NCBI GenBank assembly: GCA_002917075.1
Contig: NTMA01000023.1
Coordinates: 124,001 to 188,000, forward strand
Length of the DNA: 64,000 nucleotides
Source: Hawksworthiomyces lignivorus
Lineage: Eukaryota > Ascomycota > Sordariomycetes > Ophiostomatales > Ophiostomataceae
Direction: 5' to 3'
Below, in pieces: positions 54,885 to 64,000 of this stretch. The position numbers and the translations under genes were made by a program. The notes below the pieces were generated by a model that was given only the letters and a program-made list of their open reading frames with translations, did not search any database and had not been told where the DNA came from. The stretch's first letter is position 1; every line of letters starts with the position of its first letter.

Positions 54885-56543
54885 TTACGCGGCCGAGCCG
54901 CTGCCGGCGTCGGTGACGATGACGCCCAGGATCCAGCAGTTGACGAGGAAGAAGCCGAGCGACGCCAGCCAGAGGCCGGGCACAAAGGTGCTGCGGCCGA
55001 GGAACTCGAGCTGGAACCCCTGCTGCAGCCAGGCGGCCTGGCCGGCGGCCCACAGCGCCAGCGCCAGCAGGCCCTTGCGGGGCGCGGCGACGAAGGACGA
55101 CCGCGGCAGGTGCGCGGGCAGCAGCGCCAGGTACCACAGAAAGTACTGGCTCGTGCACACCTTGTTGAAGGTGACAAAGGCAAACGTCTGCGCCAGCAGC
55201 GCGCCCGCCAGGTCCTTCTTGGCTAGCGCTAGCGGTAGTAGCACCACAGCTAGTAGCAGCTGCGGCGCAAAGGCCAGCGACTCGACTGGCGGGAGCTGCC
55301 AGACAGGCGAGATTGCTGCTGCCGCCGCCGCCGACGTGGCGTTGGCCAGGGCAGACGCGGACGACGACTGGTAAAGCTGCGTGTTGTAGGGGCTGAAATT
55401 GTGGCGGTGGTCGATGCGGGTGACGTGGTGGAGATAGGTGTGCTGCAGGAAGGGGAAGCCATATCTGGGGAGGGGAGTGGTTAGTCGCACACAGAGACCA
55501 GAGTAAAAAAAAAAAAAAAAGAGAACAGGGTCCACCTACAGCGAATACATGACCAAGTTCAGGCCGAGAAAGGCGGCCAGGCTGACGGCCGTCAGCTGGA
55601 GGCGGGCCGGCGTCAGGAAAGTACAGAGGGAGTGCACCAGCGACTGCGGCTGCTGCTTCGCTGCTGGGCCGGTTTTCTTCGTGCCCTTGCCCGTCGGGTT
55701 GCTCTCGCCGGGGCGCGGCTCCGCCATCCGCTCGGCGTCCATCCACCAGACGATGGCCGGCGCGTAGATAAACGGGTAGATCTTGAGGTGCACGCCGGCG
55801 CCCAGCAGGACGCCGGCCAGCGCGGGCCGCCGTGCCACCTGAACTGCCCACAGCAGGGCAGCCACCAGGGCGCCCAGCAGGCCCTCGGCGCTGCCGCGCG
55901 TGCTGATGGCGGCCACCATAGGGTTGAGCAGCCAGACGCTGGCGTAGGCGCGGGCGCGGGCGGCGATCCTCTTCTTCTGCTGCTGCTGCGCCTCCTCCGC
56001 AGCAGCGCCTCTGCCTCCCGCCGGCGACGGCCCCGCCTCCCGCCGGAACTGGTCCGCCAGCACCCGCTCTAGCAGCCAGCCCGCTAGCAGGTCCGCCGCC
56101 GCGAACAGCACCTTGCCCGACGCGAACAGCAGCTGGCCCAGCAGCCACCCGCGGCTGCCGCCCGCCGCCGCCGTGCCCGCCGGCAGCAGCAGCCACGCCA
56201 GCAGCGGCGTGTACCGGTAGGTCTCGCGGGCGTAGGGCGAGCCGCCGCCGCCGCCGCCGCTGGCTACAAACCGCGCCGCGTCCGTAAACACCAGGTAGTC
56301 AATGTCGGTGTACTTAACGGGCGAGTTAGCGTCCTGCCACAGGCCGTAGACGAGCAGGATCAGCCGCAGTGCGGCGGCGGCGCCGTAGACGGCAGAGGCG
56401 CTGGCGAAGAAGGCCGTCACGCGGGAAGGGGGGGTGGATGCATCGTGGGTCGAAGCAGACACCGAATGCTGTTGCTGTTGCTGCTGCCGCTCTTTCTGCT
56501 CTTGCAGCCGCGTCTGTCGTTTCGTCACGGGAGTGGATGCCAT
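54885..56543 (-). CDS. GPI14: GPI mannosyltransferase I (PIG-M/Gpi14)
   Basis: Exons on the minus strand: 56543-55540 and 55464-54885 (527 aa); intron GTAGGT..CCCCAG, 75 bp. It adds the first mannose from dolichol-phosphate-mannose to GlcN-acyl-PI in the ER lumen during GPI-anchor synthesis. It shows the GT50 layout of many membrane helices, with the lumenal motif Asp80-Ile-Asp82 in KYTDIDYLVFTDAARF after the first helix. ETYRYTPLLAWLLLP, GVHLKIYPFIYAPAI, RIDHRHNFSPYNTQLY, NKVCTSQYFLWYLALLP and a C-terminal helix complete the family blocks. The N-terminal ~40 residues include a Gln run. A (Gly)6 insert at ~94-100 and an Ala run before the IS-PVWQLPP block are lineage-specific. It is needed for anchors such as that likely on the surface protein at 46.6-47.6 kb. 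Confidence 0.93.
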
Positions 56544-57425
56544 AGTTCGATTGTGAGATACGCCATACGTGGCGCACGAGTTGGCGAGCTGCTGTGAGCT
56601 GCGAGCTTGTCTACGGATGCATTGGGACTAACTATTTAGGAGAGCTTCCCTAGTCTGGCAGCTCCAAAAACGGGCGATCACGTGCACACACGCAAATGGG
56701 GCGCCACAAATAGGCAGTTTCGTAGACCCACTTACATTCCCAGGTTGTGTGCCTGGTTTCCTCCAGAGTAGACGGCATGGTCGTGCCAGGAGCGACCATT
56801 ACACTAGCAGGGAATGAAGGAGTGGCTTTCGATTGAAGATTTCCTCCGTAGATTGCTTGCAAATGCCTCTTTGGCAATTGTCGGCTGCCTCCACAAAGCC
56901 AGCCACAGCTGTTACTGTTAAGAGTTGACTGATGTTCTCGCTTGCATATTCTTGTTTCTAGAGTTCGTTCACCGGCCAATTGAAATATCAGAGAGAGGTT
57001 GTGTGGTGGAAGATGCTTTAATACGGTGTGAGAAATGTCGAGAACGTGCAGCGGGTGCCAAGGCCCATTTTCCTGCGCGCCTTTTTATTATGCTTGTCTG
57101 GTTTGTCAACTGAAGGCATTTTTGTGCCGCCCTGTCTGTACGATTGGCTGGTAAACCAAGTATGTAGCTTGCAGTGTGGCTAGTCGCAGGTTTTGACACT
57201 CTATATGCAGTGTGCAGCCTTGTCCTCGTTGCCGGCACCCGGTGTGCTCAGATTATCTCGGGGGGAAATCTATCATTTGCAGTTTTTAGAAGAAGCGACT
57301 GTTTCGCTTTGTTTTGCAAGAATCATTTCGCAACGTAGCCGCCTCGCTCCGACCGCATACCTCACCTAACTTTTCTTTCGATATTTTGTGATACGTACAA
57401 GGCTCCGTCCTGCTGAACAAACGAG
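56544..57425. promoter_or_regulatory. Divergent intergenic region (GPI14 / HET)
   Basis: 0.9 kb between head-to-head genes. No coding frame or repeat of note. Confidence 0.4.
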
Positions 57426-58502
57426 ATGCGACTATTACATTATTCAAGTGACGGACAAGTTGTTCTGACGAAGAACATGCTCCACAAAAATGCTCCGCGG
57501 TACGCCGTCCTTTCTCACACCTGGGGACCGGAAGAGGTCGACTACGAAGACATGGCGAGCGGTACCGGCCAGAACAAGAAGGGCTACCGCAAGATTCTAT
57601 TCTGCGGAGAGCAGGCCTACCGCGATGGGTTCGAGTACTTTTGGGTGGACACATGCTGCATCAACAAGTCGGACAGCTCGGAGCTGCAGGAGGCGATCAA
57701 CAGCATGTTCCGCTGGTATCGCGACGCAGCCAAGTGCTACGTGCATCTCGAGGACGTCTCCACGACCCAAAGCGAACGGCTGCGGATATTAGCGCTCCGA
57801 AAGAGCCGGTGGTTTACGCGCGGATGGACGCTTCAGGAGCTCCTCGCGCCGGATACAGTCGAATTTTACTCAAGAGACGGCGTGCATATTGGCGACAAAG
57901 AGAGCCTCGGAAGGCATATTTGTGACGTCACAAAGATTCCTACGGCGGCCCTTCGAGGCGACAGCCTGTCCACGTTTAGCATCAGAGAGCGGTTTGCTTG
58001 GATCCAGGACCGCGAGACCACGCGAGAAGAAGACCTCGCCTATTGCCTGCTTGGTGTCTTTGGCGTCTACATGCCGCTTATTTACGGCGAAGGAAGAGAT
58101 AGCGCGTTTACGCGGCTGTGGGAGCTGGTCAACAAACCTTCCAAACGGCCAGACATTCCCTATCCCGGCAGCAATTCAGCGGAATTGCAGTCTGGTACGC
58201 GCCGCGGCTGGAAGAAGGGAGGTTCCCCTAGCCGTCCGCACAGCAACGAGCAAGAGGATGTAGAAGCGTCAATGGCAGTTACAGAAGAAGAATCATCAAC
58301 AGCTATTTCTCAAGCACCTACATTTCCAGAACTAAAACTGCCAACAATATATCTGACTGATCCATATACCGTGAGTCCAAGCTGGCTCACAGCACTAGAG
58401 CCCGCTCGAGAAGGCGAGAATGTGCCCGAATTTTCGGAGGATGTTGGCTTATCTCCGGAGGATTTCTTAAGGAGGCGTGGGGGGCACTTTTATCCCACCT
58501 GA
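57426..58502 (+). CDS. HET-domain protein (HET-E/NLR-type N-terminal domain)
   Basis: Single exon, 358 aa. The start MRLLHYSSDGQ is typical. The HET domain fills residues ~1-215: RYAVLSHTWGPEEVDYEDM, GFEYFWVDTCCINKSDSSEL, AINSMFRWYRDAAKCYVHLE, RKSRWFTRGWTLQELLAPDT, SIRERFAWIQDRETTREEDL, AYCLLGVFGVYMPLIYGEG. This is the subclass usually fused to NACHT/WD or ankyrin modules, and the N-terminus of the pseudogene at 13.6-16.3 kb resembles it closely. Here the domain is followed only by ~140 low-complexity residues and stops, so it may be a stand-alone HET or a truncated NLR. The 3' end overlaps an antisense frame with a membrane-like segment. Likely role: allorecognition cell death. Confidence 0.88.
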   Translation: MRLLHYSSDGQVVLTKNMLHKNAPRYAVLSHTWGPEEVDYEDMASGTGQNKKGYRKILFCGEQAYRDGFEYFWVDTCCINKSDSSELQEAINSMFRWYRDAAKCYVHLEDVSTTQSERLRILALRKSRWFTRGWTLQELLAPDTVEFYSRDGVHIGDKESLGRHICDVTKIPTAALRGDSLSTFSIRERFAWIQDRETTREEDLAYCLLGVFGVYMPLIYGEGRDSAFTRLWELVNKPSKRPDIPYPGSNSAELQSGTRRGWKKGGSPSRPHSNEQEDVEASMAVTEEESSTAISQAPTFPELKLPTIYLTDPYTVSPSWLTALEPAREGENVPEFSEDVGLSPEDFLRRRGGHFYPT

Positions 58503-58677
58503 AAAGACTCCGAGTGAAGATGGCATAGACTAATATGCCGGGAATGAGGGGAGCTCCGACGGCAATTGTGCATATGACTGCCCAATGGATCTGGACTACA
58601 TTGACACGATCATCTACCAAGAGAGCGTCTACCACAGCGGCGGTACTGGTGACTGAATTGCTAAATATCCAGGTCAT
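58387..58677 (-). pseudogene. Possible membrane-protein fragment antisense to HET 3' end
   Basis: A 96-codon frame on the minus strand contains IHWAVICTIAVGAPLIPGIL followed by VYAIFTRSLFRWDK, a convincing membrane helix with positive flank. A CGTAAG-like donor and a stop lie directly upstream, so it might be the last exon or a fragment of a membrane-protein gene. It may equally be chance. Confidence 0.25.
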
Positions 58678-59718
58678 TACGAGTAAGGCTTACGAAACGA
58701 TCAAGACAAACAATTCATGGCTTCCTCTAATGCACTGTTGAAAGCAAAATAGCAACTGCACTGCATGCTGTAACTCTTGAACGGATCTTTGGTAATATTT
58801 TGCAAACAGCTTTTGCGAAGCTATACTGCATGCTTCCATGCAGCCAGCTGTGCTCTCTTATTAGGCAGTCGCTGAGCCACGACATCGAAGAGGCTAGACG
58901 CATTAGTTATATAGATATATTGCTGGCCTATATAGTATGACAGGATATACAGATCAAGAGATTGAAAAGGCCTCGTCCGTCTCCCATTTTTAGACGCTAT
59001 TAACAGTTTTTGCTGTCCCTTGCCAAATAGACAACCTTCCACCGGTTTCCGCCTTCATACGTCCTGGTATGACATGTTGACGAGCCTTGTTTAACTCCCC
59101 AAAGCCGATATCCTTTGAAAAAAGAATGAAAAAAGAAAAGAAGAAGAAAAATATATAGATCCATAGGATTTAGGTGGTGTATGCAGAGCATTTTGCAAGG
59201 TTTTTGAACGTTCACCCGAGACAAGGCAACGCGCTTTTCAATATATTTCGTAGAGCTAATGTGGTCCAAAGAGCAGAGTATTTGGTAGTATGAACGTGAG
59301 ATACACCGCAAAAAGATAGCATCCATCTTGTGGAATAAAAAAAAAAAGTTTAAATGAGCGAAGATGAAACCCACCACAGGTAAAGTTTCTGTGAGATATT
59401 GCAAGTCTTAGGTTGCTCAGTGTAATAATAAGCATTAGTGGAGGCAGCTGGTGGTGTACCTTAGCATGCATAGCAAGCTGTGTAACCCCCACATCTGTGC
59501 TCTGCGAAGTTTCTTTTTCTGGGGAAAGCTCTGGCCATAGCTTGCACCCAAACTGCAACTTTTGTTCTCACATCATTGCACACCTAGTTCGTACACACCC
59601 GCATATTTGCACATTCCTTACAGCAAACTCTCGTACCGCTCCTGTCCTTCTTTTTCTCTTTTCTTCTCTTTTCTTCTCTTTTCGTCTCTGATTTTGCGTC
59701 GTGGCGTACAGTCACCCG
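58503..59718. other. Intergenic
   Basis: AT-rich with the TRAX promoter at its right end (T/C-rich 59650-59695). No gene supported beyond the antisense fragment at its left edge. Confidence 0.45.
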
Positions 59719-60732
59719 ATGGCGCCAGAAGGAAAGCGTCGGTGGCAGGACGAGGCTGGCCAGGGCGGCGCGCGGTCGAACAATAAGAGACCGTCTCGTG
59801 GCGCAGCCGCGTCCTCGTCGGCCGCTGCCCCGCCGCCGGTGCACAATGCCTACACGCCCATGTTTGAGGGGTTCCGCGACCACCTGGACGCCCACCACGA
59901 CCGGCGCGAGCGCGTGGTCAAGGCCTCGCGCGACATCACGGCGCTCAGCAAGAAGGCCATCTTTGCGCTGCAGCGCGTGCGCCGCATCCACCCGGCGCTG
60001 CCGGCGGACGTCGACCGCGAGGTGCGGGCGCGGCTGGCCGAGATCAGCCGCCTGCTGGCCGCCATCGCGCCCGAGATGCAGGGCATCAACCGCGGCCGCT
60101 ACGGCCGCGTGCTCTTCGGCATGGAGGAGCTGATGGAGGCCCTGACCTTTCTGCACTACCTGCGGCATCAGACGCTGCTGAGCCTCGAGGACGCCTGCGC
60201 CCAGGTGGCCCAGATGTGCCTGGCCGGGCGCGCGGTGCTGGAGGCGGAGGCGGCCGCCAAGAAGCAAGCCGCCGACGCAGATCGCAAAGACGACGGCGAC
60301 GGCGACGGCGACGACAGCAAGAAAGAAGCCGCTGCGGGAAGCGAGGACTCTGGCCCCACAATCGAGCCCGACGAGAACGACTTTCTCATGGGCGTCTTTG
60401 ACCTGTCCGGCGAGATGATGCGCTTCGCCACGACCTCCGCAGCCCTGCGCGGCGAGCTCGCCAGCGACGACAGCGGCGCCGATGGCGGCGGCGGAGGCGG
60501 TGGCGGCGGCGGACGCACCATCGTCGGCGACATGCAGGAGCTGAGCAGCTTCTTCCAGATGCTGCCTCAGCGCTACGACAAATCGTGGAAGATCAAGACC
60601 CAAGCCCTGCACACGTCCGTCCAGAAAGTCGAGCGGCTGGGCTACGATCTCCGCGTGCGCGGCAGCGAGCGGCCAAAAGGCTGGGTCCCGGATACGACGG
60701 CGGATAACGACCAGCCCGGATCACCGCAATAA
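59719..60732 (+). CDS. Translin-associated factor X (TRAX) homologue
   Basis: Single exon, 337 aa from the ATG at 59719 (MAPEGKRRW). Translin-fold helices are recognisable: FEGFRDHLDAHHDRRERVVK, ASRDITALSKKAIFALQRVR, YGRVLFGMEELMEALTFLHY, DENDFLMGVFDLSGEMMRFA. The acidic residues that form the Mg2+ ribonuclease site of C3PO are kept with correct spacing: Glu137/Glu140 and Asp228/Glu232. A lineage-specific Asp/Gly/Lys-rich loop (~186-222) and a poly-Gly loop (~254-264) break the fold. With translin it would form the C3PO endoribonuclease that removes the passenger strand in RNA silencing and trims tRNA; a translin gene is not in the window. The N-terminal KRRW..NNKRPSR stretch may be a nuclear-localisation signal. 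Confidence 0.9.
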   Translation: MAPEGKRRWQDEAGQGGARSNNKRPSRGAAASSSAAAPPPVHNAYTPMFEGFRDHLDAHHDRRERVVKASRDITALSKKAIFALQRVRRIHPALPADVDREVRARLAEISRLLAAIAPEMQGINRGRYGRVLFGMEELMEALTFLHYLRHQTLLSLEDACAQVAQMCLAGRAVLEAEAAAKKQAADADRKDDGDGDGDDSKKEAAAGSEDSGPTIEPDENDFLMGVFDLSGEMMRFATTSAALRGELASDDSGADGGGGGGGGGGRTIVGDMQELSSFFQMLPQRYDKSWKIKTQALHTSVQKVERLGYDLRVRGSERPKGWVPDTTADNDQPGSPQ

Positions 60733-61058
60733 GGAACAAGGGAACTTTTGAGAATGAGACGTGGCAATGAGCTCTTTCTTTTTGTTTTATGTGTGTTGTG
60801 TTCTGGTTTTTTAAAAACTGCGTTCCATGTTTGTATATACAAATGTACTGGCCACGAACGAGAGGGAGACGAACTAAAAAAAAAAAAAAAAAGGAAATAT
60901 TAGGCACGATACACTGACTACGCTGGCGAGCCCGGCGTATTCACAACAGAGCACCCTCCTCTTTCTGCTTTCCTAGTCTGCTCCCGCTGCTATCCGCCTT
61001 TGCCGGACCAAATGCGCCTCTTTTTCTCTGTAGGGGGAGGGGGGTTGCCTTGGCTGTC
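60733..61058. other. Short intergenic region between convergent genes
   Basis: 3' flanks only, with an A-run at 60877-60892 after the TRAX stop. Confidence 0.5.
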
Positions 61059-62252
61059 TCAGGTCAAAGTGGGCACGGTCCAGTCGACCCACGAGCTCAT
61101 GTCCACGGTGGCCGACGACTTCTCGATGTTGTCGGGCTCGGCGCCGGTGCCGAGCAGGAAGTGGTTGATAAAGGTGGACAGGTCGGTCTGCTGGGCGCTG
61201 GGGAACATGCAGTGGGAGTGGCCGCCGACGAGCGAGAAACCCATGTTGTTGGGCGAGCCGACGCCCTTGTAGATCAGGCGGGCCGCCTTCATGCAGCCGG
61301 TGGTCGAGACAGGGCCGAGCCAGTCGATGTCGTTCTCAATGACAAACAGGCCGCGGGGCGCCGCGAGCGCGGCTAGCATGTGGTGGTCCTCGGGCATGGT
61401 GTCCGTCTTGGACGTGTAGCTGTTGAGGTTCTTGGAGAACCAGACGTTCTCGCCGACGATCTCGCCGGCCGTCTGGATGTTCTTGCCGGCCTTCTTCTGC
61501 GAGTCCGAGATGCGCCAGCAGGCGGCGCCGCCTGAGCCCGACTCCTGCGGCAGCGTCAGCGCGATGCGGTCGTTGAGCGCGCCCACGATGAACGCGCCCT
61601 TGCCGTTGCGTGAGCAGCCCGTCACGCCCAGCTTCTTGGGGTCGATGCCCGAGTCCGCCGCCACCTGCTCCAGCGCGTCGATCAGCCGCCCCACGCCCCA
61701 CGCCCACGCCGTCAGCGCGCCCGCGCTGTGGCCCGCCCCGAACAGCGTGTAGAACTTGCCCTGCCCGCGCGACGAGCCCGACGCCTGCGACGCGAACCCG
61801 TCGTTGTCAAAGTTGATGGTGCCCACCGTCGCGGGGATCGGCAGCGACGACCCGCCGATGGTGATGATCGCCGGCAGGCCGCCGCTGCCCCCGCCGCCGC
61901 CCGACGGCTTCTTGATCGTCGTCGTAAACGACACCGACTTGCTGCCCACCGTAATGTCCACCTTGAGGCTGCTGCCCGTCAGCGTGCCCTTGACCGAGTC
62001 CGGCGGCGGCGGGAAGTCGCCCAGCTCGTACTGCTGCATCGCCTTGCTGATCTCCTGCCGCCGGCAGTCCCACTGCGCCTTGGTCGCCACCTTGCTGCCG
62101 TCCGCCGCCGTGAACGGGTCAGGCAGCTTCGCGTTGGACACCGCCGCGATGCTCGCCGGCACCGTGCACGCCTGCCCGATGCCAAAGATGTCCTGCGCCG
62201 GTAGCGCCAGCGCCGTTCCTGCGAGCAGGAGCGCGGAGACGAGATGCACCAT
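61059..62252 (-). CDS. 4-O-methyl-glucuronoyl methylesterase (CE15)
   Basis: Single exon, 397 aa, with a signal peptide (MVHLVSALLLAGTALALPA). It cleaves ester bonds between lignin and glucuronoxylan, outside the cell. The alpha/beta-hydrolase triad is complete: Ser214 in GVTGCSRNGKGAF (GCSRNGKGA is diagnostic of CE15), Glu237 in TLPQESGSGG, His347 in GGHSHCMF. The Ser-to-Glu and Ser-to-His distances (23 and 133 residues) equal those of the Trichoderma Cip2 enzyme (Ser278, Glu301, His411). YELGDFPPPP, FYTLFGAGHSAGALTAWAWG and VIENDIDWLGP are further family blocks. There is no carbohydrate-binding module; a Gly-rich loop (GGGGGSGG) lies near 118-125. It should be active. Confidence 0.96.
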   Translation of the reverse strand: MVHLVSALLLAGTALALPAQDIFGIGQACTVPASIAAVSNAKLPDPFTAADGSKVATKAQWDCRRQEISKAMQQYELGDFPPPPDSVKGTLTGSSLKVDITVGSKSVSFTTTIKKPSGGGGGSGGLPAIITIGGSSLPIPATVGTINFDNDGFASQASGSSRGQGKFYTLFGAGHSAGALTAWAWGVGRLIDALEQVAADSGIDPKKLGVTGCSRNGKGAFIVGALNDRIALTLPQESGSGGAACWRISDSQKKAGKNIQTAGEIVGENVWFSKNLNSYTSKTDTMPEDHHMLAALAAPRGLFVIENDIDWLGPVSTTGCMKAARLIYKGVGSPNNMGFSLVGGHSHCMFPSAQQTDLSTFINHFLLGTGAEPDNIEKSSATVDMSSWVDWTVPTLT

Positions 62253-63908
62253 TTTTTTTTTTTTTGTAGATGAGGTGATTAGGAGGCCGTCGAAAGACGT
62301 TTAGAGCAAAAAAGTAAAGAGTCTGTCCGCGGCTTAAAGAGAGAAAGTCCACAAAAAGTGCAGAAACCCAGCGAGGCACGTTAAGGAGAAAAAGAAAGAA
62401 AAGATCGAAAAGGGGGCTTCTCCATCCCGCGTAATGGACCGGTGGAGAGAGACAAGCACCCTATATATTCTCCTCCCAATTTAAGATCACTATTGAAAAG
62501 CAACATATTGTTACGGAAGCAGAGACGAGTCAAAAAAGGAAGATAGAAGACGCACTCACGCCCAGGCGCCAGGAACGGGACGATAACCTGATACCCCTCT
62601 GTATGGGGCAAAACGGGGAGGAGGGATATGGGAATATTGAGATAATTGAGACTATTGAGGGTTATTCTTCGGCTGATGGGATCTTTGTATGTCCCGGATG
62701 AAGTCAAAATTGGGCCCAGGACGACCATATGACGACAGGTCTGACATTTACAAAGGGGAACTTTCAAGGCTTTCCTTTCGCCAGAGGTACAACGCGTCTA
62801 CCATCCCAGTCTATGGCTGGCATTGGAGGGCCTCGTGCTATGCAGATACTCTGTGTGCTATGCGGTGCCTGGCTATCCGCTTTATTGTGTTTATATCAAT
62901 GTTATGATTTGGGCTCCCTGTGTCCGTTCCGAGTTGGAACGTTCCCTTTGCGAGTGTCCGGGTTCTCTACACTCCACAACATAATCTCCAGTTGTCTTGG
63001 CTTCTTGCCGACAAGCCGGTGTTCCAAGACTGCTTTTGTTGTTCTTCAATTTCATTGTCGTCATGGCTTTTTTTGGTAGCTCTGCAATGGGGGGATTAGA
63101 ACCGAGAAGCGAAGGGAATTATAGCAGCACCTTTGCACAGATGGTGAATGGGGTTGAATGTATGTCGGTGAGGCGGCTCATTGGCCGATGATGGATGGTA
63201 ACTGGTGGATTAAACAGACCCCCTTTTTCTGTGAAAGCAAGACTGTCACTTGCGTTTGTCCGATTTCCACCTTGGCACTTTAGCCCAGGCTCCGCAAAAT
63301 GAGGGTGAAAGGAACAACGACTTGACTCTGTACTGGTCGACAACTAGTGGCAGACTGGATCTTCTTTGCTCCTACTCGTGGCCGTGCAGCGAGAGAGTCC
63401 CAACTTGAAAACGGCAGGCTTCGATATTGACGGCAATATGGATATTTGCTCTCCGCATGAGGAGACTATGGGGACTGTGGAATATTCCATAGAAGAACAG
63501 ATGGTTAAGGGACCAACCAGGAAGAGTAACGACGGTTGGCGGCTATTCATCTTCTCTACCCAGATCCGCTGCGGAGGTGCCATCCGATTGGGAGAGATTG
63601 GCACTGCTCTGCTGAGCACTGCCGAAAAGAGGAAACGCGGCCAAGCAGGGGCCGCTTTGGAGAAAGGAGAGATAAAAAGCAAACAATACTAGAGGAACAA
63701 GCAATTGACAAAGGAATTGTATTCGCTGTAACGAAATATTGATGCTGTTGTGGATTGACTCGTGAGATGTATTCTGACATAACGAAAGCGCAGGATATAC
63801 GTTAAGCTTGTAAGGGCCTCGGATGGATTGGCCTGATTCTGAGCGACAATTCGCATATATTCACTATTCAATTTTGATAATTCATTAGGTTTGAGAGAGC
63901 AAAAGAAA
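62253..63908. promoter_or_regulatory. Divergent intergenic region (CE15 / right-edge gene)
   Basis: 1.65 kb. The esterase leader has an A/T run directly before its ATG (62253-62264). The longest ORF (63366-63692) shows no known motif or coding bias. Nothing else recognised. Confidence 0.4.
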
Positions 63909-64000
63909 ATGCCAAGTGACAATAAGTCCTCTTCTCAAAGCTCAATGGCCGGCAAAATTCGACCTTCTGACAAGGAGAGCGTTATGTTTCAAAGCAGAAT
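63909..64000 (+). CDS. 5' end of an unidentified gene, runs off right edge
   Basis: From the ATG at 63909 (A-rich context AAAGAAAATG) an open frame reads MPSDNKSSSQSSMAGKIRPS, then DKESVMFQSR, to the window end. It is polar with good coding character. The KIRPSDKESV..QSR pattern is faintly like the start of seed-maturation-protein (SMP) domains in fungi, but 30 residues cannot decide. Confidence 0.35.
   Translation, partial: MPSDNKSSSQSSMAGKIRPSDKESVMFQSR

Noticed and set aside
54817..56196. 459-codon alternative frame over GPI14
   Set aside because: Reads through the intron in the wrong frame; Arg/Ala/Gly-rich with no membrane helices, unlike the GPI14 frame.
59584..60612. 342-codon minus-strand frame over TRAX
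   Set aside because: Shadow frame without recognisable domains.

Overview
The window is a filamentous ascomycete (Pezizomycotina) chromosome segment. The evidence is short spliceosomal introns of about 55-175 bp with GT/GC...AG ends and CTAAC-type branch points, GC-rich coding exons, HET-domain genes, a degenerate Tc1 transposon whose stops are all C:G-to-T:A transitions, and one-to-one fungal housekeeping proteins. The genus cannot be settled from sequence alone. A glucuronoyl esterase and a secreted subtilase suggest life on plant material or litter.

Layout. Positions 1-17.5 kb are accessory and decayed. In order they hold the 3' part of a C2H2-like gene running off the left edge, a Tc1/mariner DD34E transposase relic fused directly to the C-terminal part of a mitochondrial phosphate-carrier gene, a small mobile-element-like coding remnant, an intact HET-domain gene, about 2 kb of AT-rich RIP-like DNA, a broken MFS sugar-transporter gene, and a broken HET-ankyrin gene with about 20 near-identical repeats. 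At 17.6-21.7 kb lie two co-directional redox genes: a flavin monooxygenase with one in-frame stop, and an aldo-keto reductase.

Positions 22.2-62.3 kb are a conserved core: NBS1 of the MRN DNA-repair complex, a cytochrome-b5-like protein, a large coiled-coil protein, a DnaJ-X chaperone, a UDP-4-keto-rhamnose epimerase/reductase, squalene synthase (ERG9), a secreted subtilisin, a GPI/wall-type protein, an F-box protein, GPI mannosyltransferase I (GPI14), a further HET protein, TRAX, and a CE15 glucuronoyl esterase. A new gene begins at the right edge.

There is no operon logic. Neighbours are independently transcribed, often divergently. Exon boundaries given in the entries were derived by eye from reading frame, splice consensus and conserved protein motifs. 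No wholly new system is clear. The strongest leads are the transposase/carrier junction, the HET-ankyrin pseudogene bracketed by a short direct repeat, the in-frame stop and GC-AG intron in the monooxygenase, and a recurrent intergenic 9-mer TACGGAGTA.
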